Assembly: GCA_021018995.1 (NCBI GenBank) | Contig: CM037591.1 | Coordinates: forward strand, 70,211,901 to 70,275,900 | Direction of reading: 5' to 3' | Source: Chloranthus sessilifolius | Lineage: Eukaryota; Streptophyta; Magnoliopsida; Chloranthales; Chloranthaceae | Length of the DNA: 64,000 bases | In this document: positions 32,743 through 43,902 of the stretch, piece after piece | Position numbering within the stretch: the first letter of the stretch is position 1 | Layout of the letters: each line of letters begins with the position of its first letter | The notes under the pieces: generated by a model | The model's input: the letters and a program-made list of their open reading frames with translations, nothing else | What the model was told of the DNA's origin: nothing | The model's database searches: none | Program-made: the position numbers and the translations under genes

Positions 32743-34620
32743 ATGTTAGTATATGTATCAACTCATATAGGTACACTACAACTCTATCGAGAAAACGACG
32801 GCGATCGTAGTGTTGCACGAGTTCTAATAGACCCAGGGTCTACCCACTCGTATATAACTCCGAAATTTGTGAGGAAATTGAAAATTGTACTCGAGGAGTT
32901 ATATTTTATTTTGAATGTGTTCGCTCCTACGGGGAGTGCAATGATCGCAGACACCTATTGCCGATCAGTCATTGTTCAAGGGGAGGATCAAGAGACCATA
33001 ACAGACCTCATTTTGTTGAATATGCAAGGACTTGGTGTACTCCTTGGCATGAATTGGCTATCCGCTTATCGTGCAAGCGTTGGCTGCCTACGAAAAGTAG
33101 TCACTTTTCGTCTGCCAAAATAAAAGCCTTTTCGGTTTATTAGTGAGAAGGGAAAGCTAGTGTCGATCATCTCCGCAGTACAAGCTGGGCGGATGATGAA
33201 AAATGGGTGCGAAGGATACCTAGCGTTCCTACAAGAATAAAAGGAGACGAAGAATGTTATCATCGATATCCTGATTGCCTGTGAGTTTGAGGATGTATTT
33301 CCAGACGAATTACCTGGATAGCCACCTGATCGGAGATTGAATTTGCAATAGACTTAGCTCCAGGCACGGAACCAGTCTCCAAAGCTCCCTATCGGATGGC
33401 TCCGGCCGAACTGAAAGAGTTGAAGGAACAATTGCAAGAATTGTTGGATAAGGGCTTCATACCAAGTGTATCCCCTTGGGGAGCACCGATCTTGTTTGTT
33501 AAGAAGAAGGATGGGTCAATGAGACTTTGTATCGACTACCGTCAGTTAAACAAGCTTACGATCATGAACAAGTACCCTTTACCAAGGATCGACGATCTGT
33601 TTGATCAGTTGTAAGGGGAGAAATTCTTTATGAAGATCGACTTGAGATCCGGTTACCATCAACTCAAGGTGAAGGTTGAAGATGTGCAGAAGACGGCGTT
33701 CAGAACTAGATATAGGCATTACGAGTTCTTAGTGATTCCTTTCGGCTTGACGATTGCACCAGCTTCATTTATGGACCTCATGAATCGAGTCTTTAAGTAG
33801 CACCTTGACACGTGCGTAGTGATGTTCGTAGACGACATTCTTATTATCCAAAGACCAGAGAAGAACACGAACATCAGTTGTGCATTACATTGCAGACTCT
33901 ATGTGAGCATCAATTATATGCCAAACTCAGTAAATGTGAGTTTTGGCTAGAACCAGTGAGCTTTCTCGGTCACGTAATATCAGAAGCAGGCATGACGGTC
34001 GATTTGGCAAAGATTGAGGCAGTACTGGATTGGGAGCAACCTAAGACTGTGATGGAGATTCGCAGTTTCCTCAGTCTAGCTGGATATTATTGATGATTTG
34101 TGGAAAGATTCTCAAAAATTTTAGGACCGCTCACTCGACTTACAAGAAAGAATGTGAAATTTGAGTGGACTAGTGTATGTGAAGAGATCTTCCAAGAACT
34201 CAAGAAACGGCTTACCTCTGCTCTAGTGTTGTCTATTCCATCAGGTAGTGGGGGTTTCACTGTTTATAGTGATGCATTGTATGGTGGTTTGTGTCGTGTT
34301 TCGAATCAGAATGTCAAAGTTAGCTTATCGATCAAGACAGTTGAAAGAACACGAGAAGAACTACCTGATACACAATCTAGAGTTAGCCGTGGTGATTTTC
34401 ACACTTAAGATTTGGAGACATTACCTGTATGGTGAGACCTTCGAGATCTTCACGGACCATAAAAGCCTTAAGTACCTATTTACGCAGAAAGAATTGAATA
34501 TGAGGCAATGGCGCTGGATTGAATTTCTCAAGGACTACGACTATACTATACAATATCACCCAGGTAAAGCAAATGTCGTGGCTGATGCGTTGAGTAGGAA
34601 GAATGCGGCTCAGTTGGCTA
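32743..34620 (+). pseudogene. pol: Tekay pol: protease, reverse transcriptase, RNase H
   Basis: Protease 32743-33123: VLIDPGSTHSYITP active site and LLGMNWLSAYRASVGC. RT 33330-34090: [51 protein letters not shown], a VMFVDDILI catalytic motif at about 33820, then LGHVISEAGM. RNase H 34100-34600: FTVYSDAL with the first catalytic Asp, and the [20 protein letters not shown]ase H segment ending [16 protein letters not shown]. Frame changes occur near 33335, 33860 and 34300; stops include TAA after DDLFDQL and tandem TGA near 34093. Non-functional. Confidence 0.92.
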
Positions 34621-36165
34621 GTCTCATTATGGGACTTCGACGATGGAAATTACTGGAAGACCTCTCCTTGTATGATAAGAATATAGAGGTCATGGATACT
34701 AGAGTGTTGTTGGCAAATCTCATGATTAGACCCACTATTTTTTATCGCATTTATGAACTTCAGATGAATGATGCAGAGCTCTTAAAGATTCGACAAAGCC
34801 GGACTACCGGTACAAGCATGGATTTCTCTATTAAGGAGGATGGATCTTTGCTATTCCGTGGAAGGTTATGCATACCTGTTGATCTTGAATTGAGGCAAAC
34901 CATATTGGACGAAGCTCATAAGTCCGAGTACGCCATGCATCCTGGTGGTACTAAGATGTACCAGGATTTACGAAGGAGTTATTGGTGGAGAGGGTTGAAG
35001 AAAGACATTACTGAATATGTGTCGAAATGTCTGGTATGTCACCAAGTAAAGGTGGATCATAGACACCCAGCAGGTCTATTACAACCTCTGCCAATACCGG
35101 AATGGAAATGGGACTCCATCTCCATGGACTTCATTATGGGATTACCGAGAACATTGAGATGCCACAATGCCATATGGGTAGTAGTGGATCGATTGACAAA
35201 GTCGGCTCACTTCCTGTCTTATAACACAACATACAATGCAAGTAAGTTGGCAAATTTGTATATGAAAGAGATTGTCCGACTGCACGGTATTCCTGCAAGC
35301 ATTGTGTCCGATCGTGACCCATTGTACACATCGATATTCTGACAAAGATTTCAAGAAGGTATGGGCACGAGATTGAACTTCAGTTCTGCATTCCATCCAC
35401 AAACTGATGGTCAGATAGAGAGAATCAATCAAATTATTGAAGATATGCTTCGAGCATGCACGATTAACTTTCAGGGATCGTGGGATCAACATCTTCCGTT
35501 GATAGAATTTGCGTATAATAATAGTTTTCAATAGAGCATTGGGATGGCTCCGTATGAAGCACTGTATGGACGGAGGTGTAGGTCTCCGATCAATTGGGAC
35601 GAAACATGCGACAAATTTGTATTGGGACTGAAAGTCATAAGGAAAAATGCCAAGACCGTTCGCATTATACTAGAAAGAATCAAGACAGCACAAAGTCGGG
35701 AACAGAGCTATGCGGAGATCATGCAATCGATCAGGGATTTTCAAGAGGGACGTCACGTGTTTTGTGAGGATATCTCCAATGAAGGCTTTGATGCACTTTG
35801 GAAAGCGCAGAAAGCTAAGTCCTCATTATATTGGACCGTTCAAGGTATTGGGGACAGTGGGTGAAGTTGCATATAGGGTTGCATTACCCCTGCAGCTTGA
35901 TAGAGTGCACGATGTATTTTACGTTTCTATGTTATGAAAGTACGTGTGAGACCCAACTCATATCCTCGACGCACCACCAGTTGAAATCTATAAGGATCTG
36001 ACAGTCATTGAGGAACCCATGCAAATTTTACACCGAACCGAGCAAGTGTTACGCATAAAACGGATTCCTTTGGTATTGGCTCAATGGAAGAATCACTCTA
36101 GAGATGAAGCGATGTGGGAACACGAAGGAGAGATTCATGCCCAACAACCTTTATTGTTTTTGTGA
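34621..36165 (+). pseudogene. pol: Tekay integrase with chromodomain-like tail
   Basis: Zinc-binding HHCC at 34915-35045 (H.....HPG..., [11 protein letters not shown]). Catalytic core: [13 protein letters not shown] (first Asp), [14 protein letters not shown] (second Asp) and FHPQTDGQIERINQ (Glu), so the DDE triad is readable. A stop follows TSIF at 35340 and another follows NNSFQ. After GPFKVLGTVGEVAYRVALP the tail reads HILDAPPVEIYKDLTVIEEP then IPLVLAQWKNHSRDEAMWEHE, the divergent chromodomain found in Tekay/Del, ending at 36165. In the family this tail targets integration to heterochromatin. Frame changes near 35740. Confidence 0.92.
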
Positions 36166-36962
36166 TCTGGAGAGGGAAAGGATTTTGTAAAGGTCCATTG
36201 CAACCCAAGTTTATTTAAGTAGTTGGAATGATGAATGAAATGGGTGAGTTTGATGTTTAAAGCTCAAGAATGTCCAATAAAACTCAAAAATACAGAAATT
36301 AAGTGTTTTCTTTAATTTCGATCGATCGAAATTTCTTTCGATCAATCGAATTTCATTTTGACCGATCAAGGTATAAATCGATCGATTGAAATATCTTGGC
36401 AGAAAGTAGATATTGTATAAATTAAGACTTGTTAAATTTGTTCGATCGAATTAATTTTTGATCAATCGAATTTGATTTTGATCGAACGAAATTGGTTTCG
36501 TTCGATCAAAAGTATTTATGGACCTGAGATGTTCGATCGAATTTGGGATTTTGATCGATCGAACTAAAATTTGTTCGATCAAAATGCGGGCCCCAGTCTC
36601 ATTTTAGGCTAGTTTCGATCGATCGAAATGAGTCTCGATCGGTAGAAATTGTAGCTCGTACTTTATAAATTCGATTTCTACCGATCGAAATATTTTTGAT
36701 CGATCGAATCGGGTGTATATTTATAGAAACTATATTTTTTAAGTTCAAATTTTTAGAAAAATTTGGGGGTTTCGTTAGGGCTTTCGAGGGTTTTCGAGTT
36801 GGGGGATCAAGCAATCGTTTGATTGTGCATGGATTCACTGAGGAATCGAATCCGAAACCTCATCAAATTGGTAAATCCCTAACTTTAAGCTTTTGATTTC
36901 AGTTTTTTTGTGCTAAATCTTAGAGATTTAAAAAGAACCCTAGGCTTTTTTCCTTCTTAGTC
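36166..36962 (+). promoter_or_regulatory. internal TCGATCGA array, candidate promoter and 5'-UTR intron
   Basis: After pol, 36318-36710 holds about 15 copies of the LTR's private TTCGATCGATCGAA motif. An AT-rich TATA-like stretch TATATTTATAGAAACTATA follows at 36714-36734. Then comes a possible 5' UTR with a 90-nt candidate intron (36871-36960: GTAAAT to TTTTTTCCTTCTTAG) that ends 2 bp before the accessory ATG at 36963. I infer an internal promoter for the accessory ORF; no transcript evidence is available. Confidence 0.5.
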
Positions 36963-38395
36963 ATGCCTCCAAAAATGAGGTTAGCTTCCAAAACCCCTAC
37001 TTCGAAGAAGCCTAAGACTGTAGCGGGTTCTTCACAACCCAAACCTGCCACAGGTTCTTCATAACCACCACCAAACCCTCCACTGCAAACCACTGCCAAG
37101 CAACCAGCTCCTTCTCAAGCGCCCCAACCAGACCGACCAAACGAATGGTGGGCCGAGAAGGGATTTACATATGAGTATACCATCGATCCTACGCTATTTG
37201 AAATGCCCAATGTGCCCGGCATTGACGCGTGGGCACTTGACTATTTGGGTAAAGTCAGTTTAGACAACCTTTTGAAACCCATCAATCTGTACTATTATCC
37301 GTGCCTCGTGCGCTTATTTTATCAAAACATGTTCGATGGTCCCAGCCCTGCCACCAACATCTGCACCAAGATCGATGGGAAGACATATGTTTTTACCCAT
37401 GCGATGGCCTGTAAGGCCTTGGAATGTTTTGAAGCCTACGGCCCTGGAATTAACTTGTTGCCCCCAAATCCTCCAAATTTGACCCATCTTTACGTAGCGG
37501 AGAGAATGACTCGAGGGCGAGTTGCACCTGGCAGAGAGATCAAACGAGCGAATCTATCGAGCTATATGTGGATGCTCTATACGATCTTCAAGTGGAACTT
37601 GTACCCAATCCGCCATAAAACTAAGAGATTAGGGGTATTGATGGAAGCACTAATTACTGCTTTTGAGGGTAAATGGTTTGATGCGGCTACCGTACTGTTT
37701 GAGGGGATAAAACATGGGAGGAAGAAACTGTTGGTAGGGGCAGAAAATCTCGATGATTACATTCCTTATGCAAGCTTCATTTCTGCAATGTTTGATGAAT
37801 ATTCGGTGACACTGTGCACAAGGTTTCTTCGCGGGAGCCTAAAGCCTCCAATATCTAGGTCTTCTATACCTTCAAGCAATGGAGGAAAACCTTCAATCAA
37901 TTGAAACCACACCTTAAGCCAGCTCTTCACATATCTCCTACCCCTCCTCAACCTCAAGAAGAGCCTGAACAAGGTGCACCATAGCAAGACCAACCTGCTC
38001 CTGATTTGCCACTTCAAGAGCAACCTGAGGTCATCCCTCCAGTTCATCAGCCACCTCATATGCCAGTACCACCTGACGATCAGGCAACTCTGATCACCAA
38101 TGAGGCGTTGGCTACTCTCATCCAGGGGAGTAATCGCCAACTCAATTAGTGCCTCGATTACTACATGCTGGTCGTAGAGGACGTTTTGCACCCCATGTAC
38201 CCTACAAACTACGTTCAGAGGATGGCAGCCATGCGTGCACTGGTATTCGACACTTCTACGTCAGGCACTGCTGCTGAGGACCCATGGCTTGATGAGGCGG
38301 CTAGTGGGGACCACGCCGAGGAGGAGACGGAGGACGTGGCAGATCATACTGGAGTGGCAGATCCTACTGGAGCGACGGGAGGGGCTGATGCATGA
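36963..38395 (+). pseudogene. accessory ORF of the Tekay element (plant-transposon-protein-like)
   Basis: The start at 36963 reads MPPKMRLASKTPTSKKPKT, a basic leader with a stop at codon 34 (37062-37064, probably CAA to TAA), and continues in frame through 37203-37904. The globular domain has LVRLFYQNM, THAMACKALECF, REIKRANLSSYMW, KWNLYPIRHKT and FDAATVLFEGIKHGRKK. Near 37810-37850 the frame shifts to VFYTFKQWRKTFNQ, then a Pro/Gln-rich stretch, then an acidic tail (AEEETEDVADHTGVADPTG) ending at 38395. The block order LVRLFY - RxN - DAAxxxFEGIK is the same as in the Athila accessory ORF (12125-14923) and resembles Transposase_32. It lies in sense orientation between pol and the 3' LTR. Not integrase, env or a known host gene. 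Confidence 0.65.
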
Positions 38396-38757
38396 CAAGT
38401 TTGAAACAAAAACTTTTGTGAGCTTGAGAGATTTTGTTTTGATATTTAATCTTTGGTGGGTATGTATAAATTTTTAACTATGGTGGCATGGTTGCCACGT
38501 TTACTTTTTGTCGTTATAACTATGGTGGCATGGTTGCCACGATGATCTATATTCTGACATGCTAATCTTTTGATGTTTAATGATGTGTTTGATGGAATTA
38601 ACTAGAATTTATTATGTGTGAACTGCGTGTGTGTGACGAGATTTTATAACGAAAGGGTTTTTTTAGCCATGTGTGGTACCTTACGAGGTCACCCTCCTTG
38701 TGTCTACCCACATGTTGGATCAATTTTCAAGGACAAAAATTCCTATGGTGGGGAGAA
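38396..38757 (+). other. 3' untranslated region and polypurine tract
   Basis: No gene. 38478-38545 has a direct repeat of ACTATGGTGGCATGGTTGCC. The polypurine tract GGTGGGGAGAA (38747-38757) abuts the 3' LTR. Confidence 0.75.
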
Positions 38758-41441
38758 TGTAACATCCCTGAGTTTTGACCTATAAAATGTACACCTTGGC
38801 ATGCGTGCCTAACGATCCATACGTCGAGGACCGCGCTAATGGACTATGTAATGTCTATAGATCAAATCCAAAGGATCGAATTTTTATGTATGTGGATTAG
38901 GTTATGGGTTAGTGAACCCTCATACAACAACCATGGTGTAACTGTTTTGTACCGAAGCCTATGCCCTGGTTATAAAAGGAAATAAGGCCTCATTTTTGTT
39001 TGCATTTAATACCCTATTCATTGCTAATCATAGGGAATTAAGGGGAGAGTGAGAGTGAATTGGGGGTATTGAATGCGGATTGAATGCGAGAACAATCTGT
39101 TCTTGAGGCCTAGCTGGTAAGGGTTTGGAGCGATGAACAAGCCGCTGTCTGCTTGGTAATCCCTTGTGCGATTTTGGAAGCAAGGATCGAGGATTTGGGT
39201 AAAATCAAGGTATGAAATTAAGGCTAGATCTTGAAATTTGTTAGTAATTGTTTTTTTTCGATTTAAGAACAAAGAATCATAAGAAATGGGTTGATTTTGG
39301 AAAGAGAAGAGAAATGATGCAAAAAACCCAAGAACAGATGAAATTTGTTCATTTCGACTGATCAAAAATTAGTTCGATTGATCAAAATGGACTTAAAGAG
39401 GAAGAATTTGAAGTTTGAAGAAATTCGTTTGATCGAAATAAATTTTGAACGAACGAAGTGTGTTTCGATCGATTGAATCCCACACTCGATCGATCGAAAC
39501 ATATAGAACAGAGATTCAGGAAAAGCCTGTTGTGAGGATTCAACCGATTGAAATATCTTTGATCGATCAAATTAGAAATTCAATCGATCGAATCAAAATT
39601 CATTCGATCAAATTGTGTGGATGGTTATTTAGTTTCTGAGGGATTCAACCGATCGAAATATTATTGATCGATCGAATTATGTGATTTCAATCGATCGAAT
39701 TAAAATTTGTTTGACCGAACTATGTTGATTGTCATTTAGCTTCTGAGGAATTCGACTGATCAAAATAGTTTTGATTGATGGAATTATGTGATTTCGATCA
39801 ATCAAATTAAAATTTGTTTGATCAAACTGTGTTGTGATCATTTGGCTTTTCTGAGGATTCGACCGATTGAAATTATTTTCGATCAATCGAATTTATGTTC
39901 GTTCGATCAAAATGGAAGAATCGTTCGATCAAACTTGGAAATGCCGTGTATGTTTTGTGGAGATCGATCGATCAAAATGGGTTCGATCAAAAGAAACTAG
40001 GTTTTGATCGATCGAAATAGGGATTCAATCGATCGAAATTGCTAGATTCAGGATTTTGGTGTGTTTTGACTGTGAGATTTTGAGGGGAGTTGTCATAGTA
40101 TGTTTAGCATCATTCTAATGTGTGAAGCATGGATTTTATATGTTTAGGTAACCTGGTGTTGTGTGACGAAGGACAAACCCAAGCGGCGAATTGAGCGCAT
40201 GCGGGTTAAGATTTTGTGGTAGGAAACACTTGATATCAGGTGCATTTACTATATTAGCATGTGTGTTATGTTATGATGACAATTTTGATGCAATCATGTG
40301 AATTTCGTTATAACTCCAGCTTGAAAAGGCATGCATATCATCATATTTCTGAATTGCTTAAGTATGGAATCTTTCGAGATTCATTCCAATTTATGTATGT
40401 GTGTGTGATCTTCACATTTCATTTCGACTTTTGAGCTAAACTATAATTATCACTTTACACGGCGATAAGCTATATGTATGCACTTCAATTTAAGGTTCTA
40501 TGTGAATACCCGACCGACGTGGTCAGATAATCGGACCCATACGGCAGATATCTGTGACTGCAATGCCAATCCTATGTGATTTGTAACTCCTACCGTATTA
40601 TGGTAACTATGTTCGGCCAAGTGTCCAACTTTGTGGGACCTTGGATATATGTGAATAGAGTTCATATGAGCGACGATGGTGGGTATTCCATCAGGGGCTT
40701 GAGGCTATAGTTCCTCATTCAAATACTTTAAGTAAATCACTTTTAAGTTTTCTTTTCATATGTTGGAATAAAAATGTGCACATGTGTTATGAATTTTAAA
40801 CCAGTATTGCATGCATCTTTCATGCCACGATAATCACACTGTGCATATGTTCTGATAAATTTTCTTTCATTATACCATGAGATATATGTTTGATGTTATA
40901 ATAAGCATGTTATGACTTTTTCCCTACTGAGCTTGGATGAAGCTCATTCATCGACTAAATGTCACAGGTTTAGGAGAAGGAATTGGAACAGAGATCTTGG
41001 TGAGGGAGGATCCTGAGTTATCACCTGGTGAGGATCTAGAAGAAATCCCCCCTGAGTGTTGTTTTCTTTGTGCGATGCCAAATATATCTGGCCTCAAGTT
41101 GAGAGATTAAGATTTTGAGATGATGTGAAGAATACTTCTTTTGGATGATAAATGTAACTTAATTCTTTTTGGTGAACCACGTTTCGGTAAGGATTGGTCC
41201 TTACCGGTGGTTCTTGTCGGTTCTCTTTCCATAGATATTCATATAGAATTAGAACCGTCATTTTGAGCTTTTGATGGAACTAATACATACCTTCTCTGTA
41301 TTCGGTTATGTGAGTTCATTAGTATGGCTCTACTTTGTTTTCACTGTGCAATGAGATGATATGTAATTCGTTCGGGGTTCGGCCTTAGCGCCATCCCATT
41401 GACGGCGTGGGTTTTGGGGTGCCAAAATTTGGGTTGTCACA
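38758..41441 (+). repeat. 3' LTR of the Tekay element
   Basis: 2684 bp, TGTAACATCCC to GGTTGTCACA. It matches the 5' LTR throughout but with a segment near 40520 rearranged or deleted relative to 30305-30370, and about 55 bp near 40880 (ATATATGTTTGATG...) missing from the 5' LTR. Many differences in the TCGATCGA array are CG versus TG/CA. Confidence 0.95.
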
Positions 41442-43473
41442 AAATATCATATAGTGGCGAAGGCTTTTGCAAGTCATGTCAAATCAGGCACATCATTGCT
41501 GACACCAATGCGTGTTAGGCATCCCGTTTCCAATGGACATTGATGATTTCTTAGAGTTGAATATATTTATTGTTCGGTTTCCTAGGGGAAAGAATGGAAT
41601 AGAGTGGTGAGAAGTGAAAGTTTGATAGATAGGAGTTCATTATTTATTATTATTATTTTTTTTTTTTTTTGTTGTTTAAAAATTTGGGAATTTTACTTAA
41701 GATCAATTCGGTTGTAAATCTTCAAAAAACATGGCTTTCGAGATATCGCTGAGTAGATCCACCGATATGAGATTTGTGGACCCGACCATTTTTATGGTTG
41801 TCAAGATGACGCTTGGTATGTCGAATGCTCCGTCTAACCTTTCTATGAATACTGATGATTGTCACTTATAGGAGGACTATAGTGACTTACAGATAGAGAG
41901 AGATGGGTTTTGAACAAACATTTGACTTAATATTATTTAACTATGTTTTATAGAAATATCGAGTAAAGAGAAGGGGGTGATGCTTACCTGAATTGTTGCC
42001 TGTTGGAGCTTTTGTATGCAATGGGACTCGCTGGTTGTCGTAGTGGCATCGCAATGGGACACAAGAGGGTTTCCTCTCTTTTCTTCTGCTGTAGCGGGAC
42101 TTGATGGTTACCAATGTGGTAGGATGTCTTGGGGAGATGAGGCTCGCAGTGGGACATGGTGGTCCTCCCCTTATGGTTGTGTACTACAGTGAGTCCCTCC
42201 GATTGTAGGTGTAATTGGACTTGAGGGGGACTCCTTTCTGTTTCTGATTTCCTTAATGGAAGGGACTCGCTAATTATCTCGCGATGGGATGGTGGGCGGT
42301 CTATCCTCTTCCATTGTTGGTGAGCGTATGCTTTGGTTGCGGTGGAGTCTTGTGATTGTTGCGTGACAAAGGATTTGGGAAGTGGGCTTTTTGGTTTCAC
42401 GACAAGACATGATCGAGCCTTCCCCTCTGTTGGTTATGCAAAGTTATGTGATGGAATTGATGGGATTTGGAAGGCTCGGCTCTCTGTGTTGGGACATTGA
42501 CTAAGCCTTCCCTTCTTGGTTGTGCATCATGGCGGGATGTGTCCGAGCGTCTTGGGTAGTAGTGTCACGATCGGACAGGTTTGTGATGGGATCAAGTTGT
42601 AGTTGCATCGTGACGAGACATGTGTAAGGTTGATGATTCCTTAGTTGCTTCAATGTCATGATGGGGCAAGGATGGTGTTTCCTCCTTTGGCAGATCTTGA
42701 TTACAAAATGGGTTGGAGTCAATTTGAATTGTGTCCAAATTGGATTTGACTTTGGTCTTGGTGGTATGATAGGATTTTTCGGGAGGCTCAGTCTTAACTC
42801 TTCATGATGGGATATTGGGTCGAGCCTCCCTTAGGTCATGTGGTGAAGTTTTAGCATCGCAGTGGGACATAGGCGTGGTCAATGGATCTCTCTCTTTCCC
42901 TAAACGGCCTGTGAGGCTACACGATGGGATGGAGGAGAAAGAGGGATTCTGATCGAAGTGGAACAAAGAGGTGTGGAGGTGTTCAGAATGTAGTCATAGC
43001 TGAGTATTGTGCGTAGGGCACTAGGCACTTGATTAAATTGCACAGTGGGAGCCATGCGCATGATTTTAGGATTCGATAGGTGATTGTGCATTATTAAGTA
43101 TGCGTTCAATGTAATTATGCACTCTGTGAATAGCGCGCGATCGAAGAGTCGCGGGGCTGGCAAAGGGGAAGTGTTCGGGTGTCAATTCGAATTCCATGCT
43201 TGAGTACCTGCGTGTAATCCAATTTTGCGCTAGAATCTCTAAGCGCTATCAGAACTTCGCCAGGTCACCGTGCAGGTGTTCCTTTGAATTTCGCGTTGTG
43301 AAGCAGGCGCACGATTGTATTGTGTGCAAGTGTACCTTCGGGTGATGGTTGTGTCAGGATTGTGTACGGGTGGAAGTTCGATTGTGCACCCCTTAGGCTG
43401 AGCACAATTGTGTTTAAACGTTTCAGTGTATGCACATTTTGTTTGTCGCGTTTAATTAAGCAAGTGTCTATAT
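41442..43473 (-). other. Tat-B internal region, 3' noncoding part 2
   Basis: Continues 28567 after removal of the Tekay insertion. It has a T-rich run at 41655-41672 and, from 41990 to 42800, degenerate repeats around the words GCRATGGGACTCGC and CGAGCCTYCCC. Minus-strand open stretches here (41984-42400 and 42501-42722) have unusual composition and no recognisable domain. A second dyad array lies at 43083-43408. No pol is present. Confidence 0.45.
43083..43408. repeat. internal array of 28-bp dyads, Tat-B
   Basis: Units of exactly 28 bp at 43083-43110, 43114-43141, 43222-43249, 43288-43315, 43381-43408 and a weaker one at 43319-43346. They follow the same ATTRYGCRC-N10-GYGCAYAAT scheme as the U3 array at 27355-27867. 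Adjacent starts are again 31 bp apart (43083/43114 and 43288/43319). Without the Tekay insertion the array lies about 2.1 kb from the LTR. Confidence 0.75.
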
Positions 43474-43482
43474 ATATCCGAA

Positions 43483-43893
43483 GGGAGCCATTACTTGCAC
43501 CCATTCTTCAAGTGATTGCACCAAATTTAAAAAAAGACTTGGTATTTTAAGGACATGTAATATGTAAAAATGTAATATGGGCCGTCTGATTTGAAGTTCA
43601 TGATCAATAGATCTCTTGTACATAAAATTGGAGCAAAACACGATAATTGTCATTTGATATATTGTAGTAAACTATTGAATTATATAATAGCCTTTGACTC
43701 CATGTAATCAAATGATGAAAATTATATTTTGTTCTAATCTTTTGCAATTGATATCTTTAAATCGTGGCTGTTAAATCAAATGGCTTAGATGGTGTTTTCA
43801 CATAGTAGAGGTCGTCAAACTTGTAAGTCTTTCTTTTAAATTCTGTACAATCCGGTGCAATCACTTGAAAAACATGTGCAAGTAATGACTCCC
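43483..43893. mobile_element. Mutator-like MITE, 411 bp
   Basis: Terminal inverted repeats of about 60 bp: the left end GGGAGCCATTACTTGCAC matches the reverse complement of the right end GGGAGTCATTACTTGCAC, and the match continues through TTCAAGTGATTGCACC. A 9-bp target duplication flanks it: ATATCCGAA (43474-43482) and ATATCTGAA (43894-43902), one mismatch. Nine bases is the Mutator/MULE signature. There is no transposase, so it is non-autonomous. Confidence 0.88.
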
Positions 43894-43902
43894 ATATCTG
43901 AA

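Larger units (their letters stand above)
28568..41441 (+). mobile_element. full-length Tekay/Del-type chromovirus, 12.9 kb
   Basis: Both LTRs are present (28568-31203 and 38758-41441), flanked by the 5-bp duplication AAATA at 28563-28567 and 41442-41446. A primer-binding site for initiator tRNA-Met follows the 5' LTR and a polypurine tract precedes the 3' LTR. Order inside: gag, protease, RT, RNase H, integrase, chromodomain-like tail, a TCGATCGA motif array, an accessory ORF, 3' LTR. All coding parts carry stops or frameshifts. The 2.6-kb LTRs and the integrase-chromodomain tail fit the Tekay/Del clade. The accessory ORF is not usual for that clade. Confidence 0.95.

Noticed and set aside
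36871..36902. very short intron ending at the first TTTCAG
   Set aside because: About 32 nt is below any plausible plant intron size. The 90-nt alternative ending at 36960 is the only reasonable one.
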